Positions 52,793-60,156 of a stretch of 64,000 nt of DNA are shown piece by piece. The notes under the pieces are model-generated. The model was not told the DNA's origin and did not search any database. It saw only the letters and a program-made list of their open reading frames with translations. Position numbers and translations under genes: made by a program. This DNA comes from CAZGXI01 sp964529715 (lineage in GTDB: Bacteria > Chloroflexota > Anaerolineae > Aggregatilineales > Ch27). The stretch is from the NCBI GenBank assembly GCA_964529715.1, contig CAZGXI010000001.1:1-64000 (forward strand). Direction: 5' to 3'. How positions within the stretch are numbered: the stretch's first letter is position 1; each line of letters starts with the position of its first letter.

Positions 52793-53191
52793 TCAGTCGT
52801 AAACCACCTCAAGCCCCTGCGCGGCCCAGTTGCGCATCCCGCCCTCGACCTCGGCCACGCGGCTGAACCCCATCTGGCGCAGCAGGTCGGCGGCGGGACG
52901 GCTGCGGTTACCGCTGCGACAGATCACCAGGATGGTTGCCGACTCGTCCAGTTCGGCGGCGGCGCGCGCCTGCAATTCGTCCAGCGGAATCAGCACGGCC
53001 TGTGGCGCGTGGCCGTCGGTTGCCCATTCCTGCGGCGTGCGCACATCCAGCAAGATGACATTCTCCTGCGACTCCAGGCGCGTCTGGGCCTCACGCGGGC
53101 TGACCAGGGATGGCAGCGCATTACCTGCCGAAGTACACGCGGCGGCGATCAGCAGGACCAGCAACATCAACACCCATCGAGATAAACGCAT
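52793..53191 (-). CDS. Rhodanese-domain lipoprotein
   Basis: 132 residues. Signal and lipobox AAAC, then a single rhodanese fold: VSPREAQTRLESQENVILLDVRTPQEWATDGHAPQAVLIP and the active-site loop VICRSGNRS, with its catalytic Cys in place. It should be held on the outer side of the cytoplasmic membrane and move sulfane sulfur or bind a thiol partner. It follows the small membrane protein by 14 bases on the same strand, so the two form one unit; convergent with the TPR-like gene, only nine bases apart. Confidence 0.88.
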   Translation of the reverse strand: MRLSRWVLMLLVLLIAAACTSAGNALPSLVSPREAQTRLESQENVILLDVRTPQEWATDGHAPQAVLIPLDELQARAAAELDESATILVICRSGNRSRPAADLLRQMGFSRVAEVEGGMRNWAAQGLEVVYD

Positions 53192-53205
53192 GGCTCGTCA
53201 TCCCC

Positions 53206-53496
53206 TCAATGCCCGGCGGCAGGTTCGCCGTGCTGTTCCGCGCCGTGATGCCCGGCATCTTTGGGCACGTTGATGTCGTCAAACTGCGTCCAGGGCCTCA
53301 CGAGCACCATCCAGAGCGCCACACCTATGATGAAGGCTACCAGCCCCAGCAGGAACAACATGCCGAACGTCGCCGCATTGGCCTCCTCCCCGACGGCCAC
53401 GCCCAGCCCGCCGGCGATCATCATTAGCGTGAAGCCACCGCCGATCAAAAAAGCCAGGGCGACTTCCTCATGCGTCAGCTTTCCACGAGCAGACAC
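53206..53496 (-). CDS. Small two-helix membrane protein
   Basis: 96 residues from GTG 53496, where AAAGG is eight bases upstream; GTG 53502 is the alternative. Two membrane helices (VALAFLIGGGFTLMMIAGGLGVA and GMLFLLGLVAFIIGVALWMVLVRPW) and a His-rich C-terminal tail (GHHGAEQHGEPAAGH). No family recognised. The next gene is a rhodanese lipoprotein, so it may be involved in sulfur or thiol chemistry. The His-rich tail could bind metal. Confidence 0.65.
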   Translation of the reverse strand: MSARGKLTHEEVALAFLIGGGFTLMMIAGGLGVAVGEEANAATFGMLFLLGLVAFIIGVALWMVLVRPWTQFDDINVPKDAGHHGAEQHGEPAAGH

Positions 53497-53578
53497 GCGC
53501 ACCCCCTTTCCAGGTTAACGACTTCCGGTTACATAGCTCAAGATTACCGCGAAATCGGCAGAACAGGCAGCGGCGGGA

Positions 53579-53607
53579 TGGACTATATCAAAGCACAGTG
53601 GTAAAAT
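53579..53607 (+). promoter_or_regulatory. Likely promoter of the tRNA cluster
   Basis: TGGACT, 17-base spacer, TAAAAT, with the -10 ending 11 bases before the tRNA-Pro gene. An extended -10 (TGATACAAT, about 53715-53723) just before tRNA-Gly suggests a second start. Confidence 0.45.
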
Positions 53608-53617
53608 AGGTGACAAT

Positions 53618-53694
53618 CGGGGCGTGGCGCAGTCTGGCTAGCGCGCTCGGTTTGGGACCGAGAGGCTTCGTGGGTTCAAATCCCACCGCCCCGA
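53618..53694 (+). tRNA. tRNA-Pro (TGG)
   Basis: Full cloverleaf of 77 bases: acceptor CGGGGCG/CGCCCCG with A discriminator, anticodon arm CTCGG-TTTGGGA-CCGAG, T-arm GTGGG-TTCAAAT-CCCAC. The C1-G72 pair is usual for proline tRNA. CCA is not encoded. Confidence 0.95.
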
Positions 53695-53735
53695 CACAAA
53701 ATCGACCGAGGCTGTGATACAATAGAACACAACAC

Positions 53736-53806
53736 GCGGGCATGGTGTAATGGTAACACATCAGCCTTCCAAGCTGTTGTTACGGGTTCGAATCCCGTTG
53801 CCCGCT
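53736..53806 (+). tRNA. tRNA-Gly (TCC)
   Basis: 71 bases: acceptor GCGGGCA/TGCCCGC with T discriminator, anticodon loop CTTCCAA, T-arm CGGG-TTCGAAT-CCCG. Glycine GGA/GGG decoder. CCA is not encoded. Confidence 0.95.
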
Positions 53807-53844
53807 CTCCGCGCCGGAAGCCGTTCGATCCGGCGCGCGCATTG

Positions 53845-53917
53845 GGGCCTATAGCTCAGCGGTTAGAGCAGCCGGCTCATAACCGGTCGGTCCCAGGTTC
53901 GAATCCTGGTAGGCCCA
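53845..53917 (+). tRNA. tRNA with CAT anticodon: elongator Met or Ile2
   Basis: 73 bases: acceptor GGGCCTA/TAGGCCC with A discriminator, anticodon stem GCCGG/CCGGT around CTCATAA, T-arm CCAGG-TTCGAAT-CCTGG. The normal G1-C72 pair rules out the initiator. The CTCATAA loop is found in both elongator Met and lysidine-modified Ile2, so the amino acid is not certain. Confidence 0.9.
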
Positions 53918-53935
53918 CTTCTCTGCTTTCACCGA

Positions 53936-53964
53936 CGCCGGGCAGATTGCCCGGCGTTTTGTTT
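53936..53964 (+). terminator. Rho-independent terminator of the tRNA cluster
   Basis: Eight-base stem CGCCGGGC / GCCCGGCG, five-base loop, followed by TTTTGTTT. A strong terminator, about 20 bases after the last tRNA. Confidence 0.85.
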
Positions 53965-54068
53965 GAGCGCCTCCACACCAACCTGACGACTTCCCTACGC
54001 TTTTTGTCTGCATTTGATCACGGCGGGTATGAATTTTTAAATGATTTGTCGTTGATAACCGTGCGCGG

Positions 54069-54098
54069 TTGACACCGTTTCGCCGCCTCTGCTATCCT
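54069..54098 (+). promoter_or_regulatory. Promoter of the polysaccharide operon
   Basis: A perfect TTGACA, 18-base spacer, TATCCT. Transcription would start near 54105, giving an untranslated leader of about 150 bases before the ABC permease. Confidence 0.6.
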
Positions 54099-54118
54099 GT
54101 TTTTAGATGGAAAGTTAA

Positions 54119-54243
54119 GAACAAACCGGTCACGGCGGGCAGCAGCGTGGTGTAAGCGCGGTTCACGGCATCTCCCCCGACGGATCGCACAACCTGAACC
54201 TTCTGCGCTTGTGGGTCGGAACGGTAAACCGTCCGGTTTGTTC
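54119..54243 (+). ncRNA. Structured 5' leader of the polysaccharide operon
   Basis: An 11-base perfect inverted repeat, GAACAAACCGG (54119-54129) and CCGGTTTGTTC (54233-54243), encloses about 100 bases. Inside are a nested stem CCGAC..CACAA / TTGTG.GTCGG and a small hairpin ACGGT-AA-ACCGT. This could be a riboswitch-like or RNA-binding leader. It matches no riboswitch class that I recognise, and no U-run follows. Confidence 0.4.
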
Positions 54244-54254
54244 ATTGCGTCTGG

Positions 54255-55160
54255 ATGCCGGCACACAAGGATGGTTTGGCGGTGAATTTCGTCAGCGAAG
54301 CACCACCGCACACGAACTCGTCTCGTCCGTCTAACCCGGTCCCGGCGGTGGTGCATATTGCCCCGTCGCGCGGCTGGGCACCGCTGCATCTGCGCGAACT
54401 GTGGGAATACCGCGAACTGCTGTACTTCCTGATCTGGCGCGATGTGAAGGTGCGTTACAAGCAGACCGTCTTAGGCGCAGCCTGGGCGATCATCCAGCCA
54501 TTTTTCACGATGGTCGTCTTCAGCCTGTTCTTCGGGCGGCTGGCGCAAGTCCCCTCCGACGGCCTGCCCTACCCCGTCTTCGCCTACGCGGCGCTGGTGC
54601 CCTGGAGCTTCTTCGCCTACGGGCTGGCCCAGTCGTCGGACAGCCTGGTTGCCAGCGCCAACCTGATCAAGAAGATTTACTTCCCCCGCCTGGTGATCCC
54701 CATCTCCGGCGTGATCGCCGGGCTGGTGGACTTCGCGCTGGCGTTCGTGGTGCTGGTGGGCCTGATGCTGTGCTACGGCATCACACCAACGGGAAATGTG
54801 GTATGGCTGCCGCTGCTACTGCTGCTGGCGCTGATCACGGCGCTGGGAGTGGGGTTGTGGCTCTCGGCCATGAACGTGCAGTTCCGTGACGTGCGCTATG
54901 TCATCCCCTTCCTCACGCAGTTCTGGCTGTTCGCCACGCCGATTGCCTATCCGAGCAGCCTGCTGGATGAACCCTGGCGCACGCTCTACGGCCTCAACCC
55001 GATGGCGGGCGTGGTGGAGGGCTTCCGTTGGGCGCTGCTGGGCACGGCCAGCGCCCCCGGCCCGATCATCCTGGTCTCCGCGCTGGCAGCGGCAATCCTG
55101 CTGATCAGCGGCCTGTTCTATTTCCGACGCATGGAAAAAACCTTCGCCGACGTGGTGTAG
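54255..55160 (+). CDS. ABC-2 type polysaccharide transporter permease (Wzm/RfbD-like)
   Basis: 301 residues with six membrane helices. The start could be ATG 54255 or GTG 54282 (AAGGA ten bases upstream of the latter); the first 45 residues are poorly conserved in either case. Family marks: ELWEYRELLYFLIWRDVKVRYKQTVLGAAWAIIQPF, then LIKKIYFPRLVIPISGVIAG, LSAMNVQFRDVRYVIPFLTQFWLFATPIAYPSS, and LYGLNPMAGVVEGFRWALLG. It works with the ATPase encoded next to export a lipid-linked polysaccharide across the cytoplasmic membrane. First gene of the operon, four bases from the next. Confidence 0.93.
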   Translation: MPAHKDGLAVNFVSEAPPHTNSSRPSNPVPAVVHIAPSRGWAPLHLRELWEYRELLYFLIWRDVKVRYKQTVLGAAWAIIQPFFTMVVFSLFFGRLAQVPSDGLPYPVFAYAALVPWSFFAYGLAQSSDSLVASANLIKKIYFPRLVIPISGVIAGLVDFALAFVVLVGLMLCYGITPTGNVVWLPLLLLLALITALGVGLWLSAMNVQFRDVRYVIPFLTQFWLFATPIAYPSSLLDEPWRTLYGLNPMAGVVEGFRWALLGTASAPGPIILVSALAAAILLISGLFYFRRMEKTFADVV

Positions 55161-55164
55161 CGCC

Positions 55165-56499
55165 ATGAACGATACAGCTATCCACCTGGAAGGCCTGGGC
55201 AAGCAGTACCGCATCGGCGGCAGGCAAGAACGCTACCGCACCCTGCGCGATTCGCTGGTGGGAGCCGCCGCCGCACCGTTCAGACGGATGGGCCGTCTGC
55301 TGCGCGGGCAGGCAGGCAGCGTGGCAAACCCAGACGAGACGATCTGGGCGCTCAAGGACGTGTCGCTGCGGATCAGGCCGGGCGAAACGGTGGGCATCAT
55401 CGGGCGCAACGGCGCGGGCAAAAGCACGCTGCTCAAAATTCTCTCCCGTATCACCGAGCCGACCGAAGGCTACGCCGACATCTACGGGCGGGTCGGCTCG
55501 CTGCTGGAAGTGGGCACCGGTTTTCATCCCGAACTGACCGGGCGAGAGAACATCGCCCTCAACGGCGCGATCCTGGGCATGAGGCGGCGCGAGATCGCAC
55601 GTAAATTCGACGAGATCGTGGCCTTTGCCGAGGTCGAGCGGTTCATCGATACGCCCGTTAAGCACTATTCCAGCGGCATGTACCTGCGGCTGGCCTTTGC
55701 CGTCGCCGCGCATCTGGAGCCGGAAATCTTGCTGGTAGACGAGGTGCTGGCGGTGGGCGATGCGGCCTTCCAGAAGAAGTGCCTGGGCAAGATGGGCGAT
55801 GTGGCGAAGGAAGGCCGCACGGTGCTGTTCGTCAGCCACAGTATGTCGGCCATTTTGAACCTGTGCCGCACTGCCTATTGGCTGGACGGCGGGCGTATCC
55901 GGCAACACGGCGCGGCGGCGGAGGTGGTACAAAGCTATCTGAGCGAAGGCGTGGCCAGCCAGGAGCGCGACCTTACCCGCCACCCCGGACGGCGCAAGGG
56001 CAAGCACATCTTGCTGCAAAGTGTGCGCCTGAGCGAAAACGGCACGCCGACGGCCACCTTCCGCACGGCAGGCACATTTGAATTCGAGGTCGCATGCGCC
56101 GCCGACCCGAACCTATTCCCGCGTCTGTCGTTGGGTTTTGCCATCCGTGACAGCATGGAAACCATCCTCTTCGCCAACAGCATGACGCAGTACCTCCCGC
56201 CTGGCACCAACACCACCGGACGCTGCGTCTTCCGCGTGCGCATCGACCGGCTGCCGCTCAACCCCGGCACATACAGCCTGTCCCTGTATGCGGGCAACGG
56301 CATCTACGACACCGACATCATCGACGGCGCGATCCTGTTCGAGGTGCTGTGGAATACGGACCTCGATCACCTGCTCTATCCTCCACCCGCTTACTGGGGA
56401 CCGCTGCATATCCCCCTGACATGGGACTTCGCAACCATCGAAAGCCGGAGCGATGCATCTGCCGCTCCCGAAGAGACCAATATGAGGGTGGCGTTATGA
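55165..56499 (+). CDS. ABC transporter ATP-binding protein with Wzt-like C-terminal domain
   Basis: 444 residues. The ABC domain (about 1-245) has Walker A GRNGAGKSTLL, Q-loop and KHYSSGMYLRLAFAVAAHLEPEILLVDEVLAVGD with signature and Walker B, and the switch His in LFVSHSM. The C-terminal region (about 285-430: GTFEFEVACAADPNLFPRLSLGFAIRD, LNPGTYSLSLYAGNG) is the Wzt-type beta-sandwich that recognises the end group of O-polysaccharide before export. So the exported polymer probably carries a terminal modification. The next gene overlaps its stop. Confidence 0.93.
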   Translation: MNDTAIHLEGLGKQYRIGGRQERYRTLRDSLVGAAAAPFRRMGRLLRGQAGSVANPDETIWALKDVSLRIRPGETVGIIGRNGAGKSTLLKILSRITEPTEGYADIYGRVGSLLEVGTGFHPELTGRENIALNGAILGMRRREIARKFDEIVAFAEVERFIDTPVKHYSSGMYLRLAFAVAAHLEPEILLVDEVLAVGDAAFQKKCLGKMGDVAKEGRTVLFVSHSMSAILNLCRTAYWLDGGRIRQHGAAAEVVQSYLSEGVASQERDLTRHPGRRKGKHILLQSVRLSENGTPTATFRTAGTFEFEVACAADPNLFPRLSLGFAIRDSMETILFANSMTQYLPPGTNTTGRCVFRVRIDRLPLNPGTYSLSLYAGNGIYDTDIIDGAILFEVLWNTDLDHLLYPPPAYWGPLHIPLTWDFATIESRSDASAAPEETNMRVAL

Positions 56500-57743
56500 C
56501 ATCCCCGGCGCGCGTGCTGTATGTCCACCACACCGACAAACTCGGCGGGGCGACCTGGTGCCTCTATCACCTGATCCGCCAGTTGGACCGCGCCGCCTTC
56601 ACGCCGGTGATTGCCCTGCCGCAGATGGGCGAGGCCGGGCCGCTGTTTACGGCGCTGGGCGTCGAGGTGCAGACCTGCCCACTGCCACGTTTCCAGCACA
56701 CCACCGGCGGCTGGTGGCCACTGCACCGCCCCTGGTCGGCGGCGGCGCTGCTGCGCTGGTGGATGCAGATGGGCGAGTCACGGCGGCGGCTGGCGACGTT
56801 AATTGCCGATATACAACCCGATCTGGTGCACTTCAACTCGGTCACGCTGGCCCCTTACAGCCCTGCCATCCCACGAGAAATCCCGGTCGTCGTCCACGTG
56901 CGTGAGAGCGTGGTGCATGGATTGTTGGGGGTGCGCCAGGCATGGCTGCGCAGGCTGTTGACCCACTACGCCGACCGCATCATCTACATCTGCCAGGACA
57001 ACCGCGACCGTCTGACGGGCCCCCATCCCAATGGGCGCGTGATCTACGACCCGGTGGACTTCGCCCGGTTTGACTTCCAGATCAACGGTGCGGCGGCGCG
57101 GCGCGAACTGGGCATTCCGGCAGCAGCGAAGGTCGTCCTGTTCGTCGGCAGTCTGATGCACATCAAAGGTGCGATTCCCTTCCTCAAGGCGATGGCGCTG
57201 GTGTTGGAGTCTGTGCCCGACCTGTACTGCCTGATGCCCTTCACAGCGCGGACCTTCTCGGACGTCCCCTGGCGGCGGCTGGTGCGTGGGATGGCCAATG
57301 TGCTGGGCCTGTACAGCGCCGGGCAACAGGTCGAACGGCTGCTGAACGGTTCGCCGCTGGGCGCACGCACGCTGCGAACGGACTTCCGCATGGACATCGA
57401 GCGGTTTTACGCGGCGGCGGATGTGGTCGCAGTGCCTTTTGTGGAACCGCATTTTGCCCTGCCGGTCCTCGAAGCGGGCGCGATGGGCAAGCCGGTGGCG
57501 GCATCCCGCATTGGAGGCATCGAGGAAATGGTCCTGGAAGGGCAAACTGGTCTGCTCGTCCCGCCGGGCGACGAAGCTGCCCTGGCAGCCGCGACCGTCC
57601 AACTGCTACGCGATCCTCTACTGGCAGCCCGCATGGGCGAAGCCGCTTACCGCAAGGTTGTCAGCAGTTGCAGCGCCGAAATCCACGCGCGGCGCGTGGC
57701 GGCAGTGTACCGGGAACTGCTGGACGGGAGAGGATCGTTCTGA
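56496..57743 (+). CDS. Glycosyltransferase family 4 (GT-B)
   Basis: 415 residues from ATG 56496, overlapping the ATPase stop by four bases. Retaining GT-B fold: N-domain VLYVHHTDKLGGATWCLYHLIRQLD, C-domain VVLFVGSLMHIKGAIPFLKAM and the donor-binding EALE-like region VPFVEPHFALPVLEAGAMGKPVAASRIGGIEEMVLEGQTGLLVPPGD. It should add one sugar to the growing polysaccharide on the cytoplasmic face. The donor cannot be read from sequence. Stop and next start overlap (TGATG). Confidence 0.9.
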   Translation: MTSPARVLYVHHTDKLGGATWCLYHLIRQLDRAAFTPVIALPQMGEAGPLFTALGVEVQTCPLPRFQHTTGGWWPLHRPWSAAALLRWWMQMGESRRRLATLIADIQPDLVHFNSVTLAPYSPAIPREIPVVVHVRESVVHGLLGVRQAWLRRLLTHYADRIIYICQDNRDRLTGPHPNGRVIYDPVDFARFDFQINGAAARRELGIPAAAKVVLFVGSLMHIKGAIPFLKAMALVLESVPDLYCLMPFTARTFSDVPWRRLVRGMANVLGLYSAGQQVERLLNGSPLGARTLRTDFRMDIERFYAAADVVAVPFVEPHFALPVLEAGAMGKPVAASRIGGIEEMVLEGQTGLLVPPGDEAALAAATVQLLRDPLLAARMGEAAYRKVVSSCSAEIHARRVAAVYRELLDGRGSF

Positions 57744-59074
57744 TGCGCACGGCCACACTCCCCCAGCCACAACGCCTGACAGCCGACACGCCTACGCGGA
57801 CGGCATCGATCTCCTTCGACCTCAAGATCGTGTTGCTGCTGCTGTGCCATTCCCTGGTGCGTAGCTTTTTTCAGTTCTTCGGTGGGCCAGAAGCCCCCTC
57901 GAACGCCCTGCTCTCCGGCCTGATCACGGCAACGCCTTTCCTGCTCGGCGTGCTGTGGCTGACCGCGCGTGTGCTGGCGCGCCAATCGCCGGCCATCGCC
58001 CACGCGCCAACGCGCCCCGTATCACTGGCGATGCGCATCTTCCTTTACCTGTTCGGCATCGTGCTGCTATATGCAGCCTACAACGGCCTGCTAAACCGCA
58101 ACGAAAAGCTCTTTAACGAGATTTACACCCAGGTCATCCTGTGGTCGAGCGCGGTCATCGCTTTTTCTGCCGTGCGCTCGGTTCACGATGTGCGACGGCT
58201 GATGCGCTGGTTCTTTCCGGTGCTGTTTATGCTGGCCTCGCTGCGTTTTTTGCAGGGCGTCACCGCCTGGTTCGACCTTCAGACGCCATTCTTCGACGCC
58301 TGGACCAACGGCATCCTAATCGCGCTGGGCTATTGCTTGTTCCTCAGCCGTTTTCTGGTCAAAGAGAAAACCACCTGGAAGGACCTGGCGGCGCTGTTCA
58401 TCTTCACCGGCAGCCTGCTGGTAACATTCCACAAGCCGATGGTGTGGTCCACCGTCATCACAACCGCCGTCATGGTCGGCCTGGCCTTCTGGAAACGCGG
58501 CGCACACGCCGGACGACGGCTGCTCTACGCCATTCTGATCACTGCCCTGTTCGTTATCCTGGCCGACTTGCTGACCGGCGGGGCGGTCTTCGCGCAGTAC
58601 CGCGCCGACTTCTATCGCCTTTACCTGAAGATCGACGAGACGACCGGCAGACCGCTCGGCACGAGCGGGATTCACGGCGGGCGGCTGTACATCTGGGAAG
58701 ACTCGCTGCACCGTTTCGCGCAGCGCCCGCTGTTCGGCGAAGGGCTGGGCGTCGGCTCGCGGGTGGGCGGCCTGACTGAGGACGTGGCAATCCACAACAT
58801 TGCCGTCTATTTCCTGCTCGCCACCGGGACGGTCGGCTCAATCGTCACCCTGGGATTGTTTTTCTCCTGGCTACGCCCCGTGCTCAGGAGTCTCCAGCAG
58901 GATAAGGACCTGGTCCTCACGCTGGGGCTGTTCGGCTATGTGACGTTCATCTTGGCCTTCGGCATGGTCGGGACAATCTGGGTGGTCAGCAGCGTGACCT
59001 ACATGCTCGGCATCACCCTCGGCCTGACTTACAAGATCGCACTGTTGAAGGCAGCGCAGGAGCAAAGGACATGA
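57743..59074 (+). CDS. O-antigen polymerase/ligase-like membrane protein
   Basis: 443 residues with about ten to twelve membrane helices; ATG 57743 overlaps the previous stop. The Wzy_C signature of the O-antigen ligase/polymerase family is visible in the large loop and the helix after it: RPLFGEGLGVGSRVGG and VAIHNIAVYFLLATGTVGSIVTL, with the conserved His. Such enzymes join repeat units or transfer the polymer to an acceptor on the outer face. In an ABC-type export operon a ligase role is plausible. Whether the cell has an outer acceptor is not known, since the cell envelope of the phylum is unusual. Confidence 0.82.
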   Translation: MRTATLPQPQRLTADTPTRTASISFDLKIVLLLLCHSLVRSFFQFFGGPEAPSNALLSGLITATPFLLGVLWLTARVLARQSPAIAHAPTRPVSLAMRIFLYLFGIVLLYAAYNGLLNRNEKLFNEIYTQVILWSSAVIAFSAVRSVHDVRRLMRWFFPVLFMLASLRFLQGVTAWFDLQTPFFDAWTNGILIALGYCLFLSRFLVKEKTTWKDLAALFIFTGSLLVTFHKPMVWSTVITTAVMVGLAFWKRGAHAGRRLLYAILITALFVILADLLTGGAVFAQYRADFYRLYLKIDETTGRPLGTSGIHGGRLYIWEDSLHRFAQRPLFGEGLGVGSRVGGLTEDVAIHNIAVYFLLATGTVGSIVTLGLFFSWLRPVLRSLQQDKDLVLTLGLFGYVTFILAFGMVGTIWVVSSVTYMLGITLGLTYKIALLKAAQEQRT

Positions 59075-60156
59075 GCGGCGCAGGCGGTTTGGTAGAAGTC
59101 TATCCCGGCGCGCGGCCTGTCCTGTCGGTCGTGGTGATCGGGCGCAACGTGGCCGCAACCCTGGCGCGCAGCCTGGAGTCGGCGCTGGTGGCGGGCGCGC
59201 GGCTGGGCCAGCCGTATGAAGTGATCTACGTCGATTCGGCCAGTGAGGATGGCTCGGTGGAGGTCGCCGCCCGCTACCCAGTCACGGTCCTGCGCATCGC
59301 GCCGGGGGAATGGCGCTGCCCGGCGGCAGGGCGCGCCCTGGGCGCGCAGCACGCGCGCGGGCGCTTCGTGGCCTTTCTGGACGGCGACATGATCTGCCAC
59401 CCGGACTGGTTCGCCTGCGCGCTGGCTTACCTGGCCGATCCGCAGGTCGGTGTGGTCGGCGGCAACATCTTCGACGTGATCCCTGGCGAAGACGGCAGGC
59501 AGCGCCGGGTAAGCCGCAAATTCTACCGGGACGCCACGCCGACCACCTCGCTGAGCGGCGCGTCGGTGGCCTCGCGCGCAGCCCTGGACGCTTCCGGCGG
59601 CTTCGATCCCTACCTGATCGCCTGTGAAGAAAAAGAATTCGCCCTGCGCGTACAGGCAGGCGGTTTCCAGGCGATGGGTGTACCCCGCCCGATGGCCGAT
59701 CACCTGACCGAAGATTGGACCGGGCAGCAGGAAATCTACCGCCGCCGCCGCAACGGTTACTACCGGGGCTACGGGCAGGCGCTCAAACGCACCTGGAACA
59801 CACCGGGCCGCCTGGCCTACCTGGCCTACATCAAAGTGCCGCTGGCTTTTGCCGCCGGGCTGCTGCTGTGGATCGCGCTGATGCTGGCAGCCCTGGTCAG
59901 CCGCAAGCCCTGGCCTGCCCTGACCGCCACCCTCGGCGCGGCAGGGACGCTGGCCCTCTTTTCCTGGCGGCTCAAGGGGCTGCGGCAGGGAGTCGCCTTC
60001 GCCCTGAGCCAGCTTTTCGTCGCAGAAGGGCTGCTGCGCGGCCTGTTGATGCCCATCCCCCGCGAACCGTATCGCCCGCATTATGCCCGGCTGCGGCAGG
60101 GCATCATCCTCGTTTCGGCAGCCGAGCGATTAGCAGCAATGGTCAGCAAGAAGTGA
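59071..60156 (+). CDS. Membrane-anchored glycosyltransferase family 2
   Basis: 361 residues; ATG overlaps the previous stop by four bases. GT-A fold: VLSVVVIGRNVAATLARSLESAL, VIYVDSASEDGSVEVAARYPV, FVAFLDGDMICHPDWF (the DxD-like metal site), and GGFDPYLIACEEKEFALRVQAGG. After residue about 250 there are two membrane helices (VPLAFAAGLLLWIALMLAALV and ATLGAAGTLALFSW). It probably elongates the polysaccharide with an NDP-sugar. The next gene starts with a GTG that overlaps its stop. Confidence 0.9.
   Translation: MSGAGGLVEVYPGARPVLSVVVIGRNVAATLARSLESALVAGARLGQPYEVIYVDSASEDGSVEVAARYPVTVLRIAPGEWRCPAAGRALGAQHARGRFVAFLDGDMICHPDWFACALAYLADPQVGVVGGNIFDVIPGEDGRQRRVSRKFYRDATPTTSLSGASVASRAALDASGGFDPYLIACEEKEFALRVQAGGFQAMGVPRPMADHLTEDWTGQQEIYRRRRNGYYRGYGQALKRTWNTPGRLAYLAYIKVPLAFAAGLLLWIALMLAALVSRKPWPALTATLGAAGTLALFSWRLKGLRQGVAFALSQLFVAEGLLRGLLMPIPREPYRPHYARLRQGIILVSAAERLAAMVSKK

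Noticed and set aside
53845..53917. Initiator tRNA-fMet
   Set aside because: Has a normal first acceptor pair and a G-T pair in the anticodon stem in place of the initiator features, so elongator Met or Ile2 is preferred.
54119..54243. JUMPstart/ops element or T-box in the polysaccharide leader
   Set aside because: GGCGGGCAGCAGCGTG is only loosely like the ops sequence, and the T-box core sequence is absent; no aminoacyl gene follows.
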